Assembly: GCA_002110485.1 (NCBI GenBank)
Contig: MOWL01000047.1
Span: 124,001 to 188,000, forward strand
Source of the DNA: Emergomyces orientalis
Taxonomy: Eukaryota; Ascomycota; Eurotiomycetes; Onygenales; Ajellomycetaceae
Length of the DNA stretch: 64,000 nucleotides
Reading direction: 5' to 3'
Position numbers and translations under genes: made by a program. Within the stretch, counting starts at the first letter, position 1; each line of letters opens with the position of its first letter. Shown in pieces: positions 1-8,357 of the stretch. The notes beneath the pieces were generated by a model. It was not told the DNA's origin. It was given only the letters and a program-made list of their open reading frames with translations, and ran no database searches.

Positions 1-2
1 GC

Positions 3-614
3 CATGAAATTCCTGCTTCCCTCCTGGCACTTGCACTGAATGATATGCGACACGATTATGGCTCCAGCATTTATACCCACAAATATTTTTCCTCTATTCA
101 GCAGATCTATGATGATGGAATGTGGCAGGATCAGCAACAGAATCACAGATCTTGTTATATTCAAATTCAAATGGTGTACGCGCTGTGGAAGAATGCGGTG
201 ATTTGGCTTACCAAAGACCACTGTTTGGCTTTGCATGGTACTGGGTATGCCGCCATGCTGATCAACTTCCACTGGATTACTTCTCAGCATGGACTTATAA
301 CTATGGAGGTCAACAAGAATGGCATCTTCACGAAAATCTTTTCTCAGAGTGAACTTCTGAGTCTTGAAAAGCATGGCATTTTGCTTCCAAAACTGAATTG
401 TCCCTCTACAGTGCCAGAAAATGCAAGCAGCATTGATATTGATGACACCGAATTGTCTGCCCCTGGAATCGATGAAAATGCGAGCTGCACTGATATTGAT
501 GACACCGAACTGTCTGCCCCTGGAATTAGCGAAAATGCGAGCTGTGCTGATATCGACGACACCGAGCTGTGCGGCTCAGGAATGGACCAAAGCTACATCA
601 GTATCAAGCTTTGA
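3..614 (+). CDS. Hypothetical protein with three 20-residue repeats, 5' end outside window
   Basis: The reading frame is open from base 3, so the start lies before the window. About 203 residues are visible. The first part (to about base 415) is not recognised; it is rich in aromatic residues and His. From base 418 to about 597 the protein has three imperfect 20-residue repeats built on the core DIDDTEL, with ENAS before it and SAPGI after it (60-bp units, no frame change), then ends MDQSYISIKL. The acidic repeats suggest a flexible tail. The internal ATG at base 45 is only the first ATG in the window, not a supported start. Function unknown. Confidence 0.4.
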   Translation, partial: HEIPASLLALALNDMRHDYGSSIYTHKYFSSIQQIYDDGMWQDQQQNHRSCYIQIQMVYALWKNAVIWLTKDHCLALHGTGYAAMLINFHWITSQHGLITMEVNKNGIFTKIFSQSELLSLEKHGILLPKLNCPSTVPENASSIDIDDTELSAPGIDENASCTDIDDTELSAPGISENASCADIDDTELCGSGMDQSYISIKL

Positions 615-1072
615 CAAAGATGGCGGAGACCTGGTTTAGAATGGCATTATATCTGGAAGGGCTAATTACCTTAGGTACCAGGTAATCAGTCAACTCCACC
701 CGCAGGCGAGTGAATTCGGAGCAGTCTTGAACTTTAATGAGGGAAATGGATATGGCTGAAAAAAAAAAGAATAGGGGATTAATGAGTAACTGGTTAGCTA
801 GCTGTTAAACAATCAACTGTCTAAGCGCACTTCAAAAGTTAATTAATGTTTTGTTTTTGCTTTTCTAGGGTTTCCTATTAGCTGCAGCAATGTAATAAGA
901 TTTATTATTTGAAGATCTCTTGTATTTGTGCTAACAGTTGCTCATGAGTGTTCAGAATCTTCTCTGCAAAGTGACACTGTTCAGCTATGCAGTGAGAGCA
1001 ATGAAACAATTCTTAGAAAACAGTAACTCTAAAGTAAAAACACCTTCAGTCTCTTGTCATTTCATCATCTGT

Positions 1073-1796
1073 TTATCTTCTTGCAGTCCGCACTGGGCGA
1101 CATCTAATGCATGGATTATTTTCCCAGTGTTGCTCCCGCTTGTGATGTGTAACACCATATGCATTCTCAAATATTTCTTCTAAAGTCAGATCATCTTGTC
1201 CCATGGCCTCAGCAATCAGCCTATCCACCACTCGGATACCCAATAACTCCGCTACAGAAGAGCGCGAGCCGGCGACTAGTTGATATCGCCCCTGATGATG
1301 ATGAAAGAAGCCAATCACAATATTGGGTAGTCTCCGGCTGAATTTATCCCATTCAGCTGGTGCAACCCATTCTATCCCATACTCTCCCATGTCCGCGAGA
1401 TTAGGCCGGAATAACTTCCACCCTTCAGATTCGATTTTAGGAACTCCATGCCGCAGCGCTGCCTCGATCACTGGAAGTCCCCCCGCTTCTGCTGCTGTGC
1501 GGAGGTAATAATTGCCAGCCTCATCCTGAGTCACACAACGGCCGGTTGTGCCATAAACCTGCGCGCTTACCACCCGTTCTCCGTTCGAAGCGTAGCCAGG
1601 ACGGATAGATCGAACAACACGTCTGCTGGGGATGGGCACGCGGTGTGGTCTTCTGCCTCGTGACAGTCGGTTGGTTGTGTTTGATGGCTGGTTGGTTGCG
1701 TTTGATGGCTGGTTGGTTGTGGTTTCTTGGGTTGGCCCGTCATTGGCGCCAATCCTTTCATACCCCCGGAGGCTTCGGCTGTAAATGTGCGTCTAG
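1073..1796 (-). CDS. Unrecognised reading frame, start or splicing unresolved
   Basis: A minus-strand frame is open from about 1796 to a stop at 1073 but contains no ATG near its beginning. It codes a compact globular-looking segment ending near HHKREQHWENNPCIRCRPV. In a second frame an ATG at 1761 starts a short peptide with two 7-residue repeats QPTSHQT (21-bp DNA repeat at about 1675-1720) that stops at 1567. The two frames may be exons of one gene joined by an intron I could not place, or one gene with a frameshift. It lies tail-to-head behind the RING gene, whose stop is at 1816. I do not recognise the family. Confidence 0.3.
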
Positions 1797-1815
1797 TTAG
1801 CGATCAATTACATTT

Positions 1816-3505
1816 CTAAAGTGAGGTTAAAATAAGCTGGACGCACCAATGAGGACATGTAGGAGCTGAGAGCATTGAATTGCTATTTCTCGCCCATTGG
1901 TCAAGACAATTCTGGTGAAATCTCTGAGAGCACTCCATGCATGAGAAAAGCACACCACTTTCTGGCTCTCTGCAGACGGGACATTCGCGCGTACTTCCAG
2001 GTGATGCTGGAGGCGGGACTGCTCTTGTCGGGGATGATAGAGGCGGATCTGCTCTTGTGGAGGATGGTAGAGGCGGATCTGCTCTTGTGGAGGATGGTAG
2101 AGGCCGGTCTGCTCTTGTTGGCGATTCTGACGGATCTGCCATATTCATGGTTGTGTCGTTACTCCAAGGCGCAGGGCACCAACCCTTCGGCATGCCGGCA
2201 TCTTCGGTATCAGCTAACATTTTGGTTCTCATATCATCGTAGCCAGTTATATCTCCATTGTGATATTTGGCGGTGATAGCTTCAAGCCCGCTGAAGAGAT
2301 AATCAGGGTCTAGAAGATGCAAATATTCTACTCGGCCTCTTCTAGTGTTTTCACGACGAATCCTTTCGTTCATGTCATTGGCGTGGTTGATAAAAGTGCT
2401 CTTAGCTAAAGGAACGTCGTCCTTGGCCAAATAACTTTGCATCAGAGCTTGAACGTGTGGCGTGAGGCTGGTCCAATGGGATTGGTAATATTTGTGTTCT
2501 TCATCCTGGTCTTCATAATACAGCAAGTCGCTTGGGGGGACAGAGAGAAGTGCAGCGGGAAGCCGAAAATCTTTAACCAGATCACGAAGATTGCCACCCT
2601 CATTATTGTTGATTGTTAACTCCCACTGTTCTTCTAGTGCCTCTAGAGGAATTTTGCCCGCCTCTGAATAAACACCATTTTGTACATTTAATGCATCCAG
2701 ATGGTTGTTCATTTCATGAATGCGATCAATAATTTCAACGAGATGCTGCGGTGGTGAAGAATCGATCCTCATATTTGCAATATTAAGAAATTTATCATTT
2801 TCATCTCTTGCATTGCAAAGTTCTTGTAAAAGAGGCAGAGCACGGGCATGCACCTCTTTGTGGTAATCAGTCACAAACCAAAGAGGTGAAACCTCCATTG
2901 TTTTAAATGCATTAAGCATTTCTGGATGATCTTGTTTGGCTTTATTGAAGGCAGCTTTCCATTCTAGAGAAGCATGTTAGTGAAAATTATCTTGCAGTGA
3001 AGGTCTAATGCTTACTCTTTCTGGCACTCTGCACAATCTTCTTCTGTTCTCTGTTCAAATCATTCATATCATGATTTACTATCATCTCGGTGACTTTGGC
3101 GTTGGCTGCCAACTGATGCTCGGATGACCCGCGGGATCCTAATGAACCGCGGATTACTCCAAAAACTTTGTAGTAGGTGGCGTTGCTGCGATTATTGGCG
3201 ATGTATTTTGCAACACTCGCTCGAGTGTAACGGCTCATCGGCACTGGAGGTAGCCTTATTTTGTTAGGTTCTTTGCCTTTTCTCTTGTGCTTCTGGCCAT
3301 TCTCATTGAGTGCTTGTTCGATGGTGCGCTCATCGTGAACAACATCCATTCGGTATTGATTTACGGCGGATGGACCCGGAATTAGAAGGTCTGAGTCAGG
3401 AGGTAAAGTGGGCGTTGAGCTCAACGAAGACAGAGAGGAAGTATCTGAAAAATTCGCCATCTCCTCCCGGGAGATTGGGTTCACTGAAAGGCTCTGAGGG
3501 GCCAT
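1816..3505 (-). CDS. RING-type zinc-finger protein with proline-rich tandem repeats
   Basis: Two exons, 3505..3016 and 2963..1816, with a 52-bp intron (GTAAGC donor, CACTAAC branch site, TAG acceptor). The splice keeps the frame and gives 545 residues. The junction reads ARKKWKAAFNKAKQD, a charged helix. The N-terminal third is Ser/Pro-rich and basic, and the middle is helical. Near the C terminus are four roughly 10-residue units of the form TRADPPLPSS, followed by a cysteine/histidine cluster, CPVC...CMEC...FHQNC...CPHWC. This fits a C3HC4-like RING of E3 ubiquitin ligases, with CxxxC instead of CxxC in the last pair, so zinc binding there is uncertain. A ubiquitin-ligase role is inferred from the RING only. 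It is cargo of the putative Starship. Confidence 0.6.
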
Positions 3506-3883
3506 TGTTGAAAAGTGTTATGTAAAAAAGAAGTTAAAATATTGGATGTCACTTCGACCTGCGAAGCTTGGTAAATTTTTAATTTGACAACAGCTTGATG
3601 TAATGAAACAATTATATTGAATGAATTTAGTGAAAACAGTTAATTGTTCTGTTTATCAGGGCTTTTATATAGTATTTTTATCCACCATGATATTCGCTTG
3701 CCACATGTTGCCCGTGGTCTATGGCCCGTGGCCTGTGGCCCGGAGGCTCGTGGCCATGGTCCGGACCTCGCTTCCAGCCAGCATACATGTCCACTTTTGG
3801 AAGTATTTATTGCATTCGGATAGCCTTAATTATACAATCTGAAAAACAAAATTTATCACAATCATTATACTACAGCAAAAAAT
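3506..3883. promoter_or_regulatory. Divergent promoter region of RING and cupredoxin genes
   Basis: About 380 bp between the start of the RING gene (leftward) and the start of the cupredoxin gene (rightward). It holds the 10-mer TTCGACCTGC at 3553-3562, found again at 7201-7210 in the ferric reductase promoter, and GC-rich CGTGGCC copies at 3727-3733 and about 3749-3755 in otherwise AT-rich DNA. No ORF is convincing. Confidence 0.35.
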
Positions 3884-4673
3884 ATGTTGAAACACATCAT
3901 TCTTTTTATCTGCGCTCATTTTGTTATCAGCACAGCAGTACAGGTGGAGTATGAGTCCCAACCCATCAATTAGAAGTTTGCTGGACTGACATGACCCAAG
4001 TATCGAGCAGTCGGTATCCATTGATATCCCCCCATCCGATGTATCAACTGTTCATCATGTTCAAGTTGGTGGAGGAGGTGCGATTGCCTTCAGGCCAAAC
4101 CGCCTTAACGCCAACATCGGTGATAAAGTGGTTTTCGAGTTTCTTGGATTAAATCACACTCTAACTCAGTCCACGATTGGACAGCCATGTACTCCAGTAC
4201 ATCAACTAAATTCTGGCTTCGGCCATTTCAACCCTACCAATCGCACCGGCCTTACGTTGTCAATTACTGTTAATTCAGCTGATTCCCAGGGGTTCTTCTG
4301 CCAACAGAATAGCACCGCCTCCCACTGTCATGCAGGCATGGTGTTTGCACTAAATCCAGGCGATTACATGGAAGAATTCTTAGCAAATGTCAGAAGAGAG
4401 AGTGCACTGATAACAACTCGTACCACTAGTGTTGGAAGTCAGGGATTGCCTTCCTCTGTACAGTGCTCAACAGTTATACCTTTCTATCCTGGTACTGCTG
4501 GCATTACACCTTTCTATCCTGGCACTGCTGGCTCTACAGGACGAGTTGGAACAACATGGAAACCAACAGCAACAGAACCACCATTCTTTTCTTCTATTCC
4601 ATCTACATCTGATGCAACTCAAATTATTTCCTCACACTTTATACTCACTGTCCTTCTCTTTTTATTTGCTTAA
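3884..4673 (+). CDS. Secreted, GPI-anchored cupredoxin-like protein
   Basis: Two exons, 3884..3943 and 4011..4673, with a CTGAC branch site and CAG acceptor in the 67-bp intron; 240 residues. Exon 1 is a 20-residue signal peptide (basic residue, then a hydrophobic stretch, ending near STAVQ). The body has the fungal extracellular cupredoxin pattern: GDKVVFEF, then NHT, QPC, GFGHFNP, FFCQQ, and SHCHAGMVFALNP. His of NHT, Cys of FFC, His of HCHAG and the Met that follows are the likely type-1 copper ligands. A short Thr/Pro-rich stretch holds the direct repeat PFYPGTAG twice. The C terminus is small residues then a hydrophobic end (about ISSHFILTVLLFLFA), a GPI-anchor signal. It probably sits at the cell surface. 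Copper binding and function are inferred from family resemblance. All parts are intact. Confidence 0.7.
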
Positions 4674-5219
4674 ATCTTAATTTTTTGTTATCAAGTGTAG
4701 GCAGGTCCACGCAACACTTTTTGAATTTACAGCAAAATATAAATCTGATTAGCGCTAGCTACCAAGCTTAACTGTTTTCGTTTCTTCTTATATTTTACTT
4801 TCTGCTTGACATGTCTATATGAATACAGTGTTTGAAACAGACGTGTGGGACTTAACCACTACGCCAAAAAGGACGCCCTTGGATGGCTAATGGTCTCTGG
4901 TTGATACAGAGCAGCATTGATGGCCTGATAAGACGTTTATTAGATCCGCACTAGCAGGGTTTCTGAATTTATTCAACCCGTACCAAGACGACACTAAGTC
5001 TCTCGCCTAGACTCTTTTTGAATTAGCGCAGCAACTATTTTCAATTAAGCTTTTGGGTTTGAAGCCCCACAGCGCTGAGAGAAACTGGCGAGAGCCAAGA
5101 ATTCCATGCTTCCGGAGAGAATGCACGCATGCACACTAAAATATCTACTCTGAGAGATTGATGTAGCTACTTTATGCAATATGTATTAAATGGCCATCCA
5201 TTCATGGATAAACCATGGT
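4674..5219. other. Gene-free spacer between convergent genes
   Basis: About 545 bp between the 3' ends of the cupredoxin and ferric reductase genes. No ORF of note. The stretch around 4826-4870, read on the minus strand, resembles a worn tRNA A box and B box, perhaps a SINE remnant, but it does not fold into a tRNA by eye. Confidence 0.4.
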
Positions 5220-7066
5220 TTATTCAGTGGCCAACATATTCGGAGCCCAAAAGCTGTCCACAGCTGTAGTTGGCTGAAATTCCAGCTCCTGAAACTGAAG
5301 TCTTTCTCTATTTAGAAGTGCAACTCTTCGAACTTCATCCCGGACTACCGAATTGGCGGAGACTAAAACTAATGTTAGATAACAAGCCACAGAAGAAGGC
5401 TTACATACTAACCAGTGACAATAATCTTTCCATCCCATTCAGCCAGCTCTCTTGCAATAATTTGCTCCACATTCATTCTTTCATAAAACACTCTTCCACG
5501 AGATGGGGAAAGTTTCGAACCTTTACTACCGGACTCAGTAGCTGTTGCTCTGTCTGCATCAGACTCCGGGCGATTGATGATGTATACAACAAAATGTAGA
5601 ATCTATAGTAAGATCAGTTTGAATCTTGTAATAGCATAATTGCGCTACTCACCAAAGACTTGTCATCCTCCTCATACAATTGATCAATCCAATCACGAAC
5701 CCAATTTTGATAGCCTGATAAAGATGAGTTAATTGTTACTCCGTGTAAAGTCGTTTTTACTTTATGAACTTACACTCCTCACTAATCTCCCACAGCAAGG
5801 TGATGCGATACCTGCGTAGCCCTCCGCCACGATCCATCATTGATTTTCCAGCTGAAATAAAAATTCGCAGCAGGTCCCGCACATATGGTAATTGGCCAGC
5901 CACGCCAATATCTGTTGCAAACAACATCACTGAATCATGAAACTTCATTTCATCCCAATGTTCTCGCTGCCTTGCACCTCCGTACGGCCCGTCCACAATG
6001 GCTCTCAGTCGTCGATGTGGGGTTAGGGCCAACGCCATAGATAGCCCAGACTGAACTCTCACAATCACAGACACTGTAGCAGCTGTACCATCTGGCGCAT
6101 CCTCCCACCAGATTACATAATAAGGACATGAGCAAGCAAATGACCAGAAGCTCCCCGGAACGGGTACTGTCAGATAAATATACTGACCAGCCTGTACCTT
6201 CCAAGGCCGGGAAGGGGAGAAAGTCAGCTCCACAACACCTGACCGTTTCAGTACTTTCACAATCTGTAGTGACTTAGTTGCCGAAAAATTGCGAAATATA
6301 ATCTGAAAGCAGTGAATAATGAATGTGCAAACTAGTAGGCCAGCTGCCAGTAAAATAGAAACAGTGTCAATGACTCGTGGTTCTTTCAAATGCAGCCTTA
6401 ACATGATCAATGATGTAATACCGAGGAGAGCATGAGCTGTTGTCCAGAAATGATAGGACCATGAACGTATCCAAGGCAGCCCCGTCACAAAACTCACTGC
6501 GAGTGCTATGCCCACCTGATAAATAATTAGCTGTGTTCATTAACTAATAATACACGTACAAATTAAATTCAACTCACCACGAAACCAAAACGTAAAACCC
6601 GGTCACTGAACTCCATAACTTTATCCCAAAGGACAACAGATACATGCAGAGCTGCTTGAAGAACAGCCATAATTCCAAGAGCCTGATGTAGATGGCGGTG
6701 CGCTGCAAGAGAGATTCCCAACTGATCAGCAGCAAAGCTGAATTGCCGAGTGAAAAATAGTGGGACAAAATGAAGCATGGCAAGGGTTCCTGCTCTTGAA
6801 CTGACTTCCTGGCGATCTCTTACACCAATGAAATTGCATATCAAAGTGGTAGCCCAGTGAGCAACCCATAAAACGGCTCTCCAGCGGGTGACTGGTTCAA
6901 AGAAGCACCAACGTCGAACCAGGTAAGGTCTTAGGGCACGGTGGAAGCATACTAAAATGAGTCGCTCGCTCAGAATTAAGGAGAGGAAACGGTAAAGAAG
7001 CCAACGCAGCCAAAATATTACTGCGACCCCAGCGGCAATGCAAATATATATTGTAAGAATATCCAT
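5220..7066 (-). CDS. Ferric reductase-like transmembrane oxidoreductase (FRE family)
   Basis: Five exons: 7066..6578, 6515..5774, 5714..5653, 5602..5413, 5362..5220. All junctions keep phase and give 541 residues. The N-terminal half has several membrane segments with two histidine pairs spaced for bis-heme binding (H127/H141 and H191/H205). An FAD-binding barrel follows, with RPWKVQAGQYIYL at about 266-280 and HRRLRAIVDGPYGG. Then comes an NADPH-binding part around FATDIGVAGQLPY, and a C-terminal IVTVSANSVVRDEVR segment where most family members have a C/SGP motif. Such enzymes move electrons from cytosolic NADPH through heme to reduce extracellular ferric iron. The altered C-terminal GP motif may lower activity. 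FRE genes are recurrent Starship cargo, which agrees with the DUF3435 and DUF3723 genes in this block. Coding capacity appears intact. Confidence 0.75.
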
Positions 7067-7498
7067 GATTTAAATTATTAAAGGAAAGAAGTGCAAAAAA
7101 GAGGGAAAGTCAAGAAATGAACATTTTTTAAAATAATTTTTGGCTCATCAAATGTTATTAAGTATGTTTCTAACAGGCCACGCTCCCGAGTGGCCGTGGC
7201 TTCGACCTGCACTAACTGTGGTGAGAGTGCTTAGCAACTGGTGAACCTGGCATGGACCCGCACAGATTATGGTCCAAGCGCTTAGCTAGTGGTCACAGAT
7301 CATGATGGAAGCGCCCTGATATTTTTAGGGTCTTTTATCCAGAAGATAGTTTCGCAAAATTGTTTCATAATATATTATTGGAAACATCAATGTTGGCCGA
7401 ATAGTATATATTCCGGAAGATATCCTTCTTGGAAAACCAACCTATACAGTTAATTTCATTTTATCATTCATACTCAAGCTTAAATACACTCTTAAACC
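7067..7498. promoter_or_regulatory. Divergent promoter of ferric reductase and MADS-like gene
   Basis: A 432-bp intergenic region with start codons on both sides. It contains TATGTTTCTAACAGGCCACG at about 7164-7182, the inverted half-motif GTGGCCGTGGC at 7190-7200, then TTCGACCTGC at 7201-7210. TGTTTCTA followed by GGCCACGC also occurs in front of the captain gene at 27049-27064. Confidence 0.4.
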
Positions 7499-7681
7499 AT
7501 GGCCGGACGTTACACCTTCAAGCGACGTGACAGGAAGCTAGCCCATAAAGATCACGATCCCCGCAAAAAAGCGAAAGCAGACCGAGAAAGATTTCGGCGT
7601 GGCAGAGACACAATTTTTGCCAAGGCTCAGGCAATATACCAAGACGCTCACGATAGCGGCCGAGATAGATTTGTCTCTGTG

Positions 7682-7685
7682 GTGA
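7682..7685. repeat. Target-site duplication GTGA, left copy
   Basis: GTGA lies directly before the left LTR and again directly after the right LTR (18413-18416). The 4-bp repeat marks the insertion site in the MADS-like gene. If the LTR end is taken one base shorter, a 5-bp repeat with one mismatch is also possible. Confidence 0.7.
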
Positions 7686-8033
7686 TGAAGTGGAATAAGG
7701 GGTTGTGCGCTTTTGGCGGCACGTGGGCAGGAGCAGCGGGATCGTAAGGAGGTTGGTAAGTTCGCCGTGTATACAATATTCCATTCAACGAGCTATCCAA
7801 ATAGCAATACAAAAGAACACGTAGGAGATTCAAATATAGAAGAAGAACAAGCAATCAATCACATATCAAATCACACAATCAAAAAGGAGCAATCTCACTG
7901 CTCTGCGTACAATCAATCTTCGCCGAATCCACACGTGTGTCAAAGGATAATGGGAATATGAGGCAGCCATGCCAAACAAATATATGAGGCGGTCTCGGCG
8001 AAAAGTAATACCACGCCGAGATTCCCCACCACA
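7686..8033 (-). repeat. 3' LTR of the Ty3/gypsy element
   Basis: 348 bp, the left copy. On the coding (minus) strand it starts TGTGGTGGGG and ends CCACTTCA, so it has TG..CA termini. By reading it matches the right LTR base for base except one C/T difference (ATTCCATTC here, ATTCTATTC there). Confidence 0.9.
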
Positions 8034-8051
8034 CATCTCCCCCCCCTATAG
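8034..8051 (-). promoter_or_regulatory. Polypurine tract
   Basis: On the minus strand the sequence directly before the 3' LTR reads TAGGGGGGGGAGATG. It is purine-rich and abuts the LTR, as expected for the plus-strand primer of reverse transcription. Confidence 0.75.
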
Positions 8052-8357
8052 CTTGCCGACCCGGCAAGTAAGAATGCGATCCGAATGAATGAAAACAAGG
8101 AATTGCAGGAAAGAATCAATCAAGAATCAAGAAAATGAAAGACAATCAATAAAAGAATATAGAAAAGAGAAAGAAAAAGTGAACAGCAGAGAAAAGAAAG
8201 ACAAGCAAGAACAAGAGAAAACAGGGAAACAAGTAAGCAGAATGTGATCAACACAGCGACAGTGGCAAGATGCGGCAAATTGGCAACAGCGCGATCGTGA
8301 TTGGTCAATCTTTTGACGGCCCGGGGCCGGGAAAACATGATTGGCTGATGGCTGCGG
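8052..8357 (-). other. Retrotransposon 3' untranslated region
   Basis: About 300 bp between the third ORF and the polypurine tract. A/G-rich on the plus strand, with no convincing ORF. Confidence 0.5.

Noticed and set aside
3016..3505. HMG-box or other DNA-binding domain in the RING protein N terminus
   Set aside because: Only a basic helical feel around YYKVFGVIRG and KWKAAF; not enough conserved positions.
4826..4875. tRNA-like A and B box pattern on the minus strand
   Set aside because: No cloverleaf could be traced, and the acceptor ends do not pair; at most a worn SINE fragment.
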